A stretch of DNA of 63,746 bases from Variovorax flavidus (GCF_030317145.1 NZ_JASZYE010000016.1:1-63746); one strand, 5' to 3'; counted from the first letter of the stretch, positions 7,730 to 17,012 are shown. A program made the numbers and translations. Notes: a model not told the origin generated them from the sequence alone.

Positions 7730-8596
7730 ATGGCATGGGATCAATTGCTGACCGGCGTGCTCTCGTCGGTTGCCAGCGGCTCGGTGCTGCTGATCGCGAC
7801 GCTCGGCCTGGCCGTGGTGTTCGGACTCATGGGCGTGGTCAATCTCGCGCACGGAGAGTTCATCATGTTCGGCGCTTACGCGGCGCTCACCGCGGTGCAT
7901 GCCGGGGTGCCGTTTCCGCTCGCGGTGGCGTTCGCGGCGCTGGCCGCCGCGGCCTTCGGTGCGCTGGTCGAGTGGCTGATCGTGCGGCGCCTTCACGGGC
8001 GGCCGTTCGACACGCTGCTGGCCATGTGGGGCTTGAGCCTGGCGCTCTACCAGAGCGCGGTGCTGATCTTCGGCACCGTCACCCCCGGCATCGGCATGCC
8101 GGCGTCAAACGTGCGCATCGGTGACTACACGATCTCGAGCTACCTGCTGTTCATGATCGTGGTGGCGGGGGTGCTGATCGCGGCGGTGTATGTACTGCTC
8201 ACCCGGACGACCTACGGGCTGATGGCGCGCGCCGCAATCCAGGACCCGGTCACCGCTGCGGCCATGGGCGTGCGCACGGTGCGCATCAACACCTTCACCT
8301 TCGCGCTGGGTTGCGGGCTCGCGGGGCTGGCGGGCGCAATCCTCGTGCCGGCGGTGCCGGCCACTCCGAGCATGGGCTTCGCATTCGGCATCAAGGCCTT
8401 CCTGGCGGTGGTGGTGGCGGGTCCGGTGACGCTGGCGGGCACCATCGCCGCGGGCGGCCTCCTTGGCTCGGCCGCGAGCGCGGTGGCCAGCATGTGGTCC
8501 ACCGTCGCGGGCGATGTGGTGTTCTTCGCGATGACGCTCGTTGCCTTACGCGCCTGGCCGCAGGGAATTTCTGAGCGCTGGCGCTTCAAGCTCTGA
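7730..8596 (+). CDS. ABC transporter permease, LivH/UrtB type
   Basis: A 288-residue integral membrane protein with about eight predicted helices. GLMGVVNLAHGEFIMFGAY near residue 35 is the hallmark LivH/UrtB sequence, and the terminal helices read FLAVVVAGPVTLAGTIAAGG. It forms the translocation channel together with the LivM half encoded next (13-bp gap). It follows the receptor gene by 12 bp. Confidence 0.9.
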   Translation: MAWDQLLTGVLSSVASGSVLLIATLGLAVVFGLMGVVNLAHGEFIMFGAYAALTAVHAGVPFPLAVAFAALAAAAFGALVEWLIVRRLHGRPFDTLLAMWGLSLALYQSAVLIFGTVTPGIGMPASNVRIGDYTISSYLLFMIVVAGVLIAAVYVLLTRTTYGLMARAAIQDPVTAAAMGVRTVRINTFTFALGCGLAGLAGAILVPAVPATPSMGFAFGIKAFLAVVVAGPVTLAGTIAAGGLLGSAASAVASMWSTVAGDVVFFAMTLVALRAWPQGISERWRFKL

Positions 8597-8609
8597 AGGG
8601 AGGCTGCAT

Positions 8610-10481
8610 ATGAATACAAGCAGAACCCTCGATACCGCGATCGCGGCAAGCGGTCCGGTGCAGACCGCCTCGCCGGCCGCTCGGCGCCGCGTACCATGGT
8701 GGTTTGCCACCGTGGCAGGCACCGCAGTGCTTGGCGTCGGCGCCTTCTTCGTCGACGAGTACCTCGCCTACCTGGCAAGCTCGTGGCTGATCTTCGGCCT
8801 GCTGGGCCTGAGCCTGGACATGGTATGGGGCCGCGGCGGCATGCTGAGCCTCGGGCAGACCGCCTTCTTCGGGCTCGGCGGCTATGCGGGCAGCGTGGTC
8901 GCGATTAATTTCGCGGGCATCACCGGCAACACGCTCGTGTGGTTGCTGCCGGTCGGTGCGCTGGTCGGCGCAGGAGCCGCGGGTGCGGTCGGCTGGCTGC
9001 TGTTCCACGGCAAGCTGGGCGCACTGCAGGCCACCATCCTCACCTACACCGTCACGCTGCTGCTGTGGACCGGCAGCGTCTCGTTCTCGGTAAGGGTGGG
9101 CGATGCGGTGGTGGGCGGCGACAACGGGTTGTCCAACATCCCCGGCATGGTGGCAGGCTTCGGTAGCGAGGCGCAGGCACTGGGGCCGCAGGGCACCTTC
9201 GTGTGCGTGCTGGTGCTGTCTGCGCTGGTACTGCTGGGCGTGCGGGCGCTGCTTCGTTCGCCGTTCGGCACGCTGGTCGACTGCGTGCGCCTGAACAGTG
9301 CCAAGACCGAGCTGCTGGGCTACGATGTCCGCCGTTGCCAGTTGGTGGTCTTCACGCTGGCAGGGGCCATCGCTGGCCTGGCCGGTGCCCTCTATGGGGC
9401 TTGGGCCAATTACCTCAACCCCTCGCTCTTCAGCGCGCAACAGGCGCTGCTGGTGCCGATCTACGTGCTGGTGGGCGGCCTTGGCACGCTGGCCGGGCCG
9501 TTCGTTGGCGCGGTGACCGTCGGCGGACTGTCGTACTGGTTGGGCGGCGGTGTGGTCGGAGGGCAGACCACGCTGATCATGGGCGTGGCGCTCATCCTGT
9601 TGGTGCTCTTCATGCGCGGCGGGCTGCTGGGCGGCATCGGCGCCGTCCATCGGAGACTGCGCCCTGCACCCAGGCCAGGTCCTACCCGGCAGGCGAAGAC
9701 CGCGATGGACGTCGCGCTGGTGCGCAGGTTGCGCGACAGCGTGGCGATGCCGGCCCCCGTGCTGGACGTCCGCGATGCGGTCAAGCGCTTCGGCGGCGTG
9801 GTACCGGTGAACCGGGTGACCCAGACCTTCGCGCCGGGCCGCGTGCGATGCCTGATCGGCCCGAACGGCGCAGGCAAGAGCTCGCTGCTGCGCTGCCTCA
9901 CCGGTACGCATCTGCTCGATGCGGGCACGGTCGCGCTCGACGGCAGCGCGGTCACCCGATGGATGCCGCATCGCCGGGTGCAGGCCGGCGTGGGCATCAA
10001 GATGCAGGTTGCCCAGGTGTTCGAGGAACTCAGCGTGCGCACCAACCTCTGGATCGCCGCCTACAGTCGCGACCGCAGCGCCGCTAACGCGGATCGCCTG
10101 AGCGCGCAGACCATGCGCGCGCTCGGTCTCGATGTGCTGGCCTCGCGCACAGCGGCCGATCTCTCGCACGGAGAGCAGCAGTGGCTGGACCTGGGCATGG
10201 TGCTGTGCCTGCAGCCCTCGGTGGTGCTGTTGGACGAGCCCGCCGCCGGCATGACCGGCGACGAGCGGCGCGAACTGTCTCAACTGGTGCGGGTCCTGGC
10301 CGAGACGTCGGTGGTCGTGGTGGTCGAGCACGACATGGCCTTCGTACGCACGCTCGATGCCGAAGTCACCGTGCTGCATCGCGGCGAAGTGTTCGCCCAG
10401 GGTGACCTGGACACCCTGCGCCAGGACGAACGCATCCTGGACATCTATCTCGGGAGACAACAGCATGTTCGAAGCGATTGA
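8610..10481 (+). CDS. fused ABC permease (LivM) and ATPase (LivG)
   Basis: A 623-residue fusion. Residues 30-345 are the LivM/UrtC permease, including MVWGRGGMLSLGQTAFFGLGG. After a basic linker (346-383), residues 384-623 are a LivG/UrtD ATPase with Walker A GPNGAGKSS at 417-425, a signature motif LSHGEQQ at 518-524 and Walker B VVLLDEP at 538-544. I use the ATG at 8610, with GGGAGG just upstream, rather than earlier in-frame codons inside the previous gene. The fusion links channel and motor covalently. The second ATPase is the separate gene at 10465. Confidence 0.9.
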   Translation: MNTSRTLDTAIAASGPVQTASPAARRRVPWWFATVAGTAVLGVGAFFVDEYLAYLASSWLIFGLLGLSLDMVWGRGGMLSLGQTAFFGLGGYAGSVVAINFAGITGNTLVWLLPVGALVGAGAAGAVGWLLFHGKLGALQATILTYTVTLLLWTGSVSFSVRVGDAVVGGDNGLSNIPGMVAGFGSEAQALGPQGTFVCVLVLSALVLLGVRALLRSPFGTLVDCVRLNSAKTELLGYDVRRCQLVVFTLAGAIAGLAGALYGAWANYLNPSLFSAQQALLVPIYVLVGGLGTLAGPFVGAVTVGGLSYWLGGGVVGGQTTLIMGVALILLVLFMRGGLLGGIGAVHRRLRPAPRPGPTRQAKTAMDVALVRRLRDSVAMPAPVLDVRDAVKRFGGVVPVNRVTQTFAPGRVRCLIGPNGAGKSSLLRCLTGTHLLDAGTVALDGSAVTRWMPHRRVQAGVGIKMQVAQVFEELSVRTNLWIAAYSRDRSAANADRLSAQTMRALGLDVLASRTAADLSHGEQQWLDLGMVLCLQPSVVLLDEPAAGMTGDERRELSQLVRVLAETSVVVVVEHDMAFVRTLDAEVTVLHRGEVFAQGDLDTLRQDERILDIYLGRQQHVRSD

Positions 10482-11160
10482 AATCAGCGGCGGCTATTAC
10501 AAGACGCTGATCGTCGAGCGTGCGAGCCTGCATGTGGGCCGCGGTGAGATCGTGGCGCTGCTCGGGCGCAACGGCGTGGGCAAGTCCACGCTGATGCGCT
10601 GCTTCGTGGGCCAGGCCACGGCCATGGGCGGCAGCGCGCGCCTGGATGGACGGCCGCTGCCGAAGAACGCAGCCGACCGCGCGCGCAACGGCCTGGGCTA
10701 CGTGCCGCAAGGCCGCTTCGTGTTCCCACGGCTGTCGGTCAGCGAGAACATCGCCGTCGCGGCCGTGGCCTGCGGCCATTCGAGTGCCGAGGCGATCGAC
10801 TGGGCTTTCGTCAATTTCCCCGCGCTGGTGCCCAAGGCCCGCGAACTGGCGGGCCGACTGAGCGGGGGACAGCAACAGATCCTCGCCATGGCCCGGGCGC
10901 TTGCCACGCGGCCGAAGCTGCTGCTGCTCGACGAACCCACCGAAGGCGTGCAGCCGTCCATCGTCGACGAGATCGCGCAGGTGCTGCTGCGCTTGCGGCG
11001 CGACGGGCTCGCGGTGCTCGTGGCCGAGCAGGACCTGAACTTCTGCCTTTCGATCGCCGAGCGGGCGTACGTCATGGACCGGGGCCGCATCGTGCGCGAG
11101 ACAAGCAAGGCCGAACTCCAAGGGGACAAGGCGCTGCTGCAGGAACTGCTCGGCGTCTGA
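10465..11160 (+). CDS. ABC transporter ATPase, LivF/UrtE type
   Basis: A 231-residue ATPase with Walker A GRNGVGKST, signature LSGGQQQ, Walker B LLLLDEP and the conserved GLGYVPQGRFVFPRLSV. The ATG at 10465 lies 17 bp inside the 3' end of the fusion gene, indicating translational coupling. It completes the importer: receptor, LivH, LivM-LivG fusion, LivF. The urea/amide branch is suggested by the operon rather than by this protein alone. Confidence 0.9.
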   Translation: MFEAIEISGGYYKTLIVERASLHVGRGEIVALLGRNGVGKSTLMRCFVGQATAMGGSARLDGRPLPKNAADRARNGLGYVPQGRFVFPRLSVSENIAVAAVACGHSSAEAIDWAFVNFPALVPKARELAGRLSGGQQQILAMARALATRPKLLLLDEPTEGVQPSIVDEIAQVLLRLRRDGLAVLVAEQDLNFCLSIAERAYVMDRGRIVRETSKAELQGDKALLQELLGV

Positions 11161-11220
11161 GGCGCATCCGTTCCCATTCCATTTCCCATTTTTTTCATTT
11201 AAGAAAGAACCCCTCACACC

Positions 11221-12231
11221 ATGGACCACCAGATCTTCGAAGCAGGCGACATCGTCCTGCAGTCGGGCCGCACGCTTCGCAATGCGAGGCTGGCCTACAA
11301 GACCTACGGGCAGCTCAACGCCGCGCGCGACAACGCGATCGTCTACCCGACCTGGTTCGCGAGCACGCACTCGGACAACGAATGGCTGATCGGACCGGGG
11401 AAGGCGCTCGATCCGTCGGAATACTTCATCGTCGTGCCCAACTCCTTCGGCAACGGCGTGTCCAGTTCGCCGAGCAACCAGCTGGCGCCCCACGACCGAG
11501 GCCGGTTCCCGGAAGTGACTGTGTACGACAACGTGTTGCAGCAGCACCGGCTGGTCACCGAACACCTGGGCATCGAGACATTGCGGCTCGTCACCGGCTG
11601 GTCGCTGGGCGCGGTGCACGCGTTCCACTGGGGCGCGCTCTATCCCGAAATGGTGCAGCGCCTGCTGCCGTTCCAGGGCGCGGCGCGCGCGTCGCGGCAT
11701 TTCCAAGTTTTTTTCGGCGGCGTGAAGGCCGCGCTGCAGGCCGATGCAGCCTACCGCGACGGCTTCTACGAGCACCAACCCGAGCGCGGGCTGCGTGCCG
11801 CCGGGCGCGTTTACGCGGGCTGGGGCTTCTCGCAAAAATTCCTGCGTGATCGCATGGACGTCACGGCATTGGGCTTTTCGTCGCTGGAGGATTTCCTGAT
11901 CGAGTTCTGGGAAGGCTGGCTGCTGTCGAAGGATGCCAACAACGTGCTCGCTTCGATCTGGACGGGACAGCATGGCGACATCGCCGACAACCCCCTCTAC
12001 AAGGGCGACTTCGTGGCGGCGCTCGGGGCGATCAAGGCGCGCACCATCGTCATGCCTTCGTCGAGCGACCTGTACTTCCCGAAAGAGGATTCGGCCTTCG
12101 AGGTCGAGCACATGCCCAATGCGCGGTTGCGCGTGCTCCCTTCCGACTGGGGGCACCTGGCGGGCAAAGGACTGAACGAGGCGGACAACCGCTTCATCGA
12201 CAACGCACTGCGCGAACTGCTGGCGGAATGA
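11221..12231 (+). CDS. MetX-like alpha/beta hydrolase
   Basis: A 336-residue alpha/beta-hydrolase related to homoserine O-acetyltransferase. The nucleophile elbow is GWSLG with Ser128, an acid is likely in SSSDLYFP, and the histidine is in DWGHLAG near the C-terminus. Family landmarks are ARLAYKTYGQLN and VVPNSFGNGVSSSPSNQ. Members outside methionine synthesis often act as hydrolases or acyltransferases on amides and esters. Here it sits between an amide-type importer and amidases, so a hydrolytic role on the imported compound is more likely than methionine biosynthesis. It follows a 60-bp gap. Confidence 0.75.
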   Translation: MDHQIFEAGDIVLQSGRTLRNARLAYKTYGQLNAARDNAIVYPTWFASTHSDNEWLIGPGKALDPSEYFIVVPNSFGNGVSSSPSNQLAPHDRGRFPEVTVYDNVLQQHRLVTEHLGIETLRLVTGWSLGAVHAFHWGALYPEMVQRLLPFQGAARASRHFQVFFGGVKAALQADAAYRDGFYEHQPERGLRAAGRVYAGWGFSQKFLRDRMDVTALGFSSLEDFLIEFWEGWLLSKDANNVLASIWTGQHGDIADNPLYKGDFVAALGAIKARTIVMPSSSDLYFPKEDSAFEVEHMPNARLRVLPSDWGHLAGKGLNEADNRFIDNALRELLAE

Positions 12232-12449
12232 ACATGGCCGCCACTCTCGAACCGATCGCCGCCTGGGACGCCGACAGCGTGAAGTCGCTGCGGCGCGCCC
12301 TCGGCCTGCCGGAGTTGGCCCCGGCGCTGTGTGCCGACGTCGCCTTGATCCTGCAGGACCTCCGCGAGGGCCTGCGCCAAATGCCCGTACGCCCCTGGTT
12401 CGCGCCGGTGGTTCGATGGAAGGAGGCTGCGGATGTCCAGCAACCCTGA
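12228..12449 (+). CDS. small protein, possible amidase partner
   Basis: A 73-residue protein that starts in an ATGA overlap with the hydrolase stop and overlaps the amidase start by 17 bp. It is helical in character (SVKSLRRALGLPEL...VALILQDLREGL) and ends PWFAPVVRWKEAADVQ. Its size and its position directly before an amidase-signature gene resemble GatC- or AtzG-like partner subunits. The sequence itself is not a clear match, so that role is an inference from position. Coupled overlaps on both sides argue that it is translated. Confidence 0.6.
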   Translation: MNMAATLEPIAAWDADSVKSLRRALGLPELAPALCADVALILQDLREGLRQMPVRPWFAPVVRWKEAADVQQP

Positions 12450-13893
12450 CTTCGGAAACGGGCACGGCATCGATATAGACGATGCGGGCGTGGCGCAACT
12501 TGCCGCGCTGATCCGCCGCGGCGAGCTTGGTGTGGTCGAGCTCGTCGAAAACCGCCTGGCAGATCTCGAGCGCCGCGGCGCGCGCACCAACGCCTTCGCG
12601 TCGGTGAACCACGAGCAGGCCCTGGCCCAGGCGCGCGAGGCCGACATCGCGCTGACGCGCGGCGCGTCCGTCGGCCCGCTGCACGGCGTGCCGATCGCGG
12701 TGAAGGACAACGTGCTCACGCCCGGCTTCGGCAGCAGCGCTGCCTCGGGCGTGCTGGCCGGTGCGCCGTTGCAGGGCGACGCGCCACTGGTGGCGCAGCT
12801 TCGTGCCGCCGGGGCAATCGTGGTCGCCAAGACGAACATGCATGAGTGGGCCTACGGCGCAACCAACACGAGCTCGCACCACGGACCGACGCGCAACCCG
12901 TGGGACCTGCGCGCGATCACCGGCGGCTCGAGCGGCGGCTCGGCCGCTTGCGTGGCCGAAGGGCTGCTTCCGATGGCCGTCGGCACCGACACTGGCGGCT
13001 CGATCCGCATCCCCAGCGCCGCGTGCGGCATCTCGGGCATCAAGCCCGGCACAGGGCGCGTCAACGGCGAGGGCGTCCTGCCGCTGGCGTGGAGCTTCGA
13101 TGCAGCCGGCCCGATGGCGCGCAGCGCAGAAGACCTGTGGGTGGGGCTCGATGCAATGCTCCCCGCGGCGGCAGGCGCGTCCGCGCGGCATGCGGCGCAG
13201 TTCCGCGCCGCGCGCGCGCAGGCACGCGTGCGCATCGGCGTGCTCGTGGGCGAGGGCTTCGAGACCGCGCGCGACGTGGGCCACGCATTCGACGAGGCGC
13301 TGCAGGTTTTTCGCCAGCGCGGCGCAACGCTGGTTCCCGTTCCGGTGCGCGGCATGGGCGCGGTGTTCGCGGCCTGGAAGGCCATCATGTATGCCGAGGC
13401 CAGCACCTTCCACCGCCAGTTCATCGGAGCCGCTGCCGAGCGCTATACACCCGAGGTGCGCGCATTGCTGCATGCGGGCGAGAGCGTTTCCGCGGTCGAC
13501 TACCTCGCGGCGCAGCAGTTTCGCGCTGCGTTCGGCGAGTCGTTCGCACGCGAAATGGCGGGCCTGGCGGCGCTGGCCCTGCCGACCTTGCCGGTGACCG
13601 CGCCGCCATTGGCAGAATCGCAGGTCGAATTCGCCGGCCGTACGACCACCACCCAAGACGCCATGACCGCTATGCCCTGCCTCGCCAACTTCACCGGCCT
13701 GCCGGCGGTAAGCGTGCCCAGCGGGCAAGGGGATTCGGGCCTGCCCGTGGGGCTCACGCTCATGGGCCATCCGGGGGGCGAGTTCGCGCTGCTGGGCTTG
13801 GCGGCCGCGTACCAAGACGACTCCACGTGGCACGCAATGCGCCCGAAGCGTTACGGGGCCGTCGCAACGGGGGAGGCCGCCCATGTCCGATGA
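12433..13893 (+). CDS. amidase signature-family hydrolase
   Basis: A 486-residue amidase. The Ser-cisSer-Lys triad is intact: Lys91 in PIAVKD, Ser166 in GGSSGGS and Ser190 in DTGGSIR, with the usual 24-residue spacing between the serines. The reaction is hydrolysis of an amide to carboxylate and ammonia (or amine). The family includes GatA, AtzE and allophanate hydrolase; this one lacks an allophanate-hydrolase C-terminal domain. It overlaps both neighbours and is likely one of two enzymes that release nitrogen from the imported amide. Confidence 0.9.
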   Translation: MSSNPDFGNGHGIDIDDAGVAQLAALIRRGELGVVELVENRLADLERRGARTNAFASVNHEQALAQAREADIALTRGASVGPLHGVPIAVKDNVLTPGFGSSAASGVLAGAPLQGDAPLVAQLRAAGAIVVAKTNMHEWAYGATNTSSHHGPTRNPWDLRAITGGSSGGSAACVAEGLLPMAVGTDTGGSIRIPSAACGISGIKPGTGRVNGEGVLPLAWSFDAAGPMARSAEDLWVGLDAMLPAAAGASARHAAQFRAARAQARVRIGVLVGEGFETARDVGHAFDEALQVFRQRGATLVPVPVRGMGAVFAAWKAIMYAEASTFHRQFIGAAAERYTPEVRALLHAGESVSAVDYLAAQQFRAAFGESFAREMAGLAALALPTLPVTAPPLAESQVEFAGRTTTTQDAMTAMPCLANFTGLPAVSVPSGQGDSGLPVGLTLMGHPGGEFALLGLAAAYQDDSTWHAMRPKRYGAVATGEAAHVR

Positions 13894-15001
13894 GATCGGG
13901 GTCGGCGTGCTCTTCGCGCAGACCGGCAACATGGCCGTGACCGAGCAGGCGTTGCTGAGCGGAACGTTGGTCGCCATCGACGAGATCAACGCCGGTGGCG
14001 GGGTGGGCGGCCGCCCGATCGTGCCGATCATCCAGGACCCCGGTCCCGACGCCGCTAGCTATCGCGACATCGCGCGCCACATGGTGTTGCACCACCAGGT
14101 GCCGGCGATCTTCGGCTGCTGCTCGTCGGCCAGCCGCAAGGCGGTGCTTCCGGTGGTGGAGCGGCACGGCGCGGTGCTCTTCTATCCTTCCGTGTACGAG
14201 GGATTCGAGTACTCGCCGAACGTGATCTACACCGGCCCCACGCCCGCGCAGACCATCGTGCCGCTGATCAAGTACCTGTTTGCCCATCACGGGCGTCGCT
14301 TCTTCCTCGTCGGCTCCGAGTACGTGTTCGGGCGCGAGATCTCCCGCATCGCCAAGGAATTCCTGCTCGAGAGCTCCGGCAGCGTCGCGGGCGAGACCTA
14401 CCTGCCCATGGGTGCGCCCGACAGCGCCTTCGCCGAAGTGGCCGAACGCATCAAGGCCGCGCGGCCCGACGTGGTGCTGTGCACGGTGGTCGGTGCCGAC
14501 ACCGCGCGCCTCTACGCGGCCTGCCATGCGGTGGGCGCGACCTCGGCCGCGCAGCCGATGGCGAGTCTGACGGCGAGCGAGGCCGAGATCGCGGCGTTGA
14601 GTCCCGCGGCGCGCGCCGGCCACCTGACGGTGGCGCCGTACTTCGCGGGTGTCGAGAGCGAGGCGAGCACGCATTTCACGGCCCTCTACGAAAAACGCTA
14701 CGGTGCGGGCCACCTGCCCAACGTGTACGCCGAGGCGGGCTACCTGCAGGTGCACCTCTTTGCCCGCGCCTTGCCGCGACACGGCCCAGCCGATCCCGAT
14801 GAGATCGTGCGCAATCTCGCTGGCACGCGCCACGCCTTCGCTCAAGGCGAGATCGAGATCGACGCCGAGACCAACCACACCGCGCTCAAGGCCCGCATCG
14901 GCCGCTCGCGGGAGGACGGCAGTTTCGAGTTGCTGTGGGAAGATGCCTCGATCATTCGACCCGACCCTTACCTGGTGGTCTACGAACGGAAGATCCTCTG
15001 A
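13883..15001 (+). CDS. amiC: AmiC-type cytoplasmic amide sensor
   Basis: A 372-residue Peripla_BP_6 protein that starts MSDEIGVGVLFAQTGNMAVTE with no signal peptide, so it stays in the cytoplasm. This is the diagnostic difference between AmiC and transport receptors. It retains ligand-site landmarks of the family (GCCSSASRKAVLPVVERH, LFYPSVYEGFEYSPN). In the Pseudomonas amidase system AmiC binds AmiR and releases it on amide binding. The next gene is AmiR and overlaps by one base (TGATG), supporting complex formation during synthesis. Confidence 0.85.
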   Translation: MSDEIGVGVLFAQTGNMAVTEQALLSGTLVAIDEINAGGGVGGRPIVPIIQDPGPDAASYRDIARHMVLHHQVPAIFGCCSSASRKAVLPVVERHGAVLFYPSVYEGFEYSPNVIYTGPTPAQTIVPLIKYLFAHHGRRFFLVGSEYVFGREISRIAKEFLLESSGSVAGETYLPMGAPDSAFAEVAERIKAARPDVVLCTVVGADTARLYAACHAVGATSAAQPMASLTASEAEIAALSPAARAGHLTVAPYFAGVESEASTHFTALYEKRYGAGHLPNVYAEAGYLQVHLFARALPRHGPADPDEIVRNLAGTRHAFAQGEIEIDAETNHTALKARIGRSREDGSFELLWEDASIIRPDPYLVVYERKIL

Positions 15002-15624
15002 TGTCGCCCGACCCGATCCAGCTGCGCTCACTGCGCGACACCATGGCCGTTGTCATCCATCCCGACGACGACGATTGCCGCGTGCTGTGCGAACAACTGC
15101 GCCGCATCGGCTGTCGAGTCACGGCGCTGTGGCCACAGCCGAGACATCTGCCGCAGGGCACGGAGGCGGTGTTCTTCAACATTCAGTCGGAGCGCGATGC
15201 CGCGCACCCCTGGCTCGGCGAGTCTTCCCACGCGGTGCTGATCGCGCTACTGGCGTACGAGAATCCAGCGGTCCTCGAGGTCGCGGCCGCCGCCAATGTG
15301 CACGGCGTGCTGCCCAAGCCCATCCGGCCCTTCGGCGTGCTCGCGACGCTGTATGTGGCGCGGCTCCTATTTCGCTATGAGGAGCGGCTTCTCAACCGCA
15401 TCGCCAAGCTCGACGAGACGCTCAAGACGCGCCGCATCGTTGAGCGCGCGATGAAGATCCTGGCAACGCGGCAGGGCATCTCGGAGGACGAGGCCTACGC
15501 GATGATCCGGCGCGAGGCGATGCGCAAGCAGCTGCCGGTGTCGTCGATGGCGGAATCAATCGTCAATGCCGAGGCCATTTACGGCCTTGCGCCCGATAGC
15601 GGCCCTTCGGGCGCGGCCGGGTGA
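15001..15624 (+). CDS. amiR: AmiR-type ANTAR antiterminator
   Basis: A 207-residue protein. Residues 1-125 form a pseudo-receiver domain lacking the usual phospho-acceptor pattern. A coiled coil and an ANTAR RNA-binding domain follow at about 135-195 (IAKLDETLKTRRIVERAMKIL, then GISEDEAYAMIRREAM). ANTAR proteins bind paired small stem-loops in nascent leader RNA and prevent termination. The start overlaps the amiC stop (TGATG). The expected target is the leader before 6449. Confidence 0.85.
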   Translation: MSPDPIQLRSLRDTMAVVIHPDDDDCRVLCEQLRRIGCRVTALWPQPRHLPQGTEAVFFNIQSERDAAHPWLGESSHAVLIALLAYENPAVLEVAAAANVHGVLPKPIRPFGVLATLYVARLLFRYEERLLNRIAKLDETLKTRRIVERAMKILATRQGISEDEAYAMIRREAMRKQLPVSSMAESIVNAEAIYGLAPDSGPSGAAG

Positions 15625-16823
15625 TGCGGCGCGCGCCTTGTGACAGTCCGGCTCGCTTCGGACTCGATCCCGACGTTTGGCGGCCTCCCTCGGGGCGTGG
15701 GCCACTCGACGGCCTGCGGTTCGCGGCCAAGGAAGTTTTCGACATGGCGGGCCATGTCACGCGATCAGGCAATCCGGACTGGCAGCGCACGCATGCACCC
15801 GCCGTGGCGGACGCGCCGGCGATCACGCGGCTTCTCGCGGCCGGCGCCGAGCTCTGCGGGCGCACGCTGAGCGACGAACTCGCGTTTTCGCTGGCCGGGG
15901 AGAACCTTCACTTCGGAGCGCCGCACAACCCGCGTGCGCCGGGGCGCGTTTCCGGAGGCTCGTCCAGCGGCTCCGCGGCGGCGGTTGCGGGCGGCTGCGT
16001 CGATTTTTCGCTGGGCACGGACACCTCGGGTTCGGTGCGCATTCCGGCCAGTTATTGCGGGATCCATGGCATGCGGCCGACGCACGGCGCCATCAGCACG
16101 CAGGGCGTGACGCCGCTGGCACCGTCGTTCGATACGGTGGGCTGGTTCGCTCGGGACGCGTGTGTGTTGCAAGCCGTGGGCGATGTGCTCCTGCCGTCAG
16201 GCAAGGCGTCAGGTATAGGACAGATGACGGTGCTGGCTGATGCCTGGAGCGGTGCTACAAAGGGCGTCGCCGCGGCCCTGCGGCCTGCAATGGAGAAGCT
16301 GGCCGGACTTGCGGGTGTCGCGGTCCACGAGGTCGAAGGTCTTGCGCTCGCCGAGTGGGTGCGACCCTATCGCATCCTGCAAAGTGCCGAGGTCTGGCGT
16401 TCCCACGGCGACTGGTTCCTGCGCACCAGCCCGGCCATGGCGCCCGAGATCGCGGCGCGCCTCTTCGCCGGATCGCAACTCACAGCTGCGGAGATTGCCG
16501 AGGCTCATCTGAGGGCAGACGAAGTGCGCGCCGTAGTTGCGGCGTTCGTCAGCGACGGCGGCGTCATCTGCCTGCCCTCCGCACCCGGCGTGGCGCCGCC
16601 GTTGGGTGTTTCGCGCCTGCCGGATGACACGACGAGGATGCTCGTGCTAGTGCAAACTTGCATCGCCGGGCTTTGCGGACTGCCGCAAGTCAGCCTGCCG
16701 CTGGGGGAAGTCCATGGCATGCCCGTCGGCCTGGGGCTGATCGCCGGCAAGGGCCGTGACCGGGACTTGCTGGCGTTGGCCGTCGCAGTGGAGGCTCATA
16801 GGCGCCGGATCTCCGGGCCTTGA
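15624..16823 (+). CDS. second amidase signature-family hydrolase
   Basis: A 399-residue, shorter amidase that begins at an ATG overlapping the amiR stop (TGATG). The triad is intact: Lys36 in RFAAKEV, Ser113 in GGSSSGS and Ser137 in DTSGSVR, again 24 residues apart. It is only distantly related to the 486-residue amidase in the same operon. Two different amidases suggest two sequential amide bonds, or two substrates. It is the last gene of the operon; no clear terminator follows. Confidence 0.85.
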   Translation: MRRAPCDSPARFGLDPDVWRPPSGRGPLDGLRFAAKEVFDMAGHVTRSGNPDWQRTHAPAVADAPAITRLLAAGAELCGRTLSDELAFSLAGENLHFGAPHNPRAPGRVSGGSSSGSAAAVAGGCVDFSLGTDTSGSVRIPASYCGIHGMRPTHGAISTQGVTPLAPSFDTVGWFARDACVLQAVGDVLLPSGKASGIGQMTVLADAWSGATKGVAAALRPAMEKLAGLAGVAVHEVEGLALAEWVRPYRILQSAEVWRSHGDWFLRTSPAMAPEIAARLFAGSQLTAAEIAEAHLRADEVRAVVAAFVSDGGVICLPSAPGVAPPLGVSRLPDDTTRMLVLVQTCIAGLCGLPQVSLPLGEVHGMPVGLGLIAGKGRDRDLLALAVAVEAHRRRISGP

Positions 16824-16826
16824 GGT

Positions 16827-17012
16827 GTGCAAGCATTTCATGTCCCACCTCGTGTCCAGCGCGCAGGAACTGCATTGCTTTGGGTGGGGCTTGCCCTTCC
16901 GATGGCAGTCTATGCAGTTGTGGTCTTACTGGCCCCCCAGGACGTGTTGGACCAATTCAGCTTGCTCAGGCGGCTCTCCGAAGGTGTAAGGCAGGCTTTG
17001 TTGTCCCTTTGA
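16827..17012 (+). CDS. possible small membrane protein
   Basis: A 61-codon open frame from a GTG at 16827 with one strong hydrophobic segment (TALLWVGLALPMAVYAVVVLLA) and a basic amphipathic tail. It starts 3 bp after the amidase stop. There is no recognisable family, and the hydrophobic stretch could be chance in GC-rich DNA. Confidence 0.3.
   Translation: MQAFHVPPRVQRAGTALLWVGLALPMAVYAVVVLLAPQDVLDQFSLLRRLSEGVRQALLSL

Noticed and set aside
10366..14031. A 1221-codon open frame on the minus strand
   Set aside because: It is the antisense of well-supported transporter, hydrolase and amidase genes; the low-complexity His/Arg/Ala-rich translation is the usual shadow of GC-rich coding DNA.
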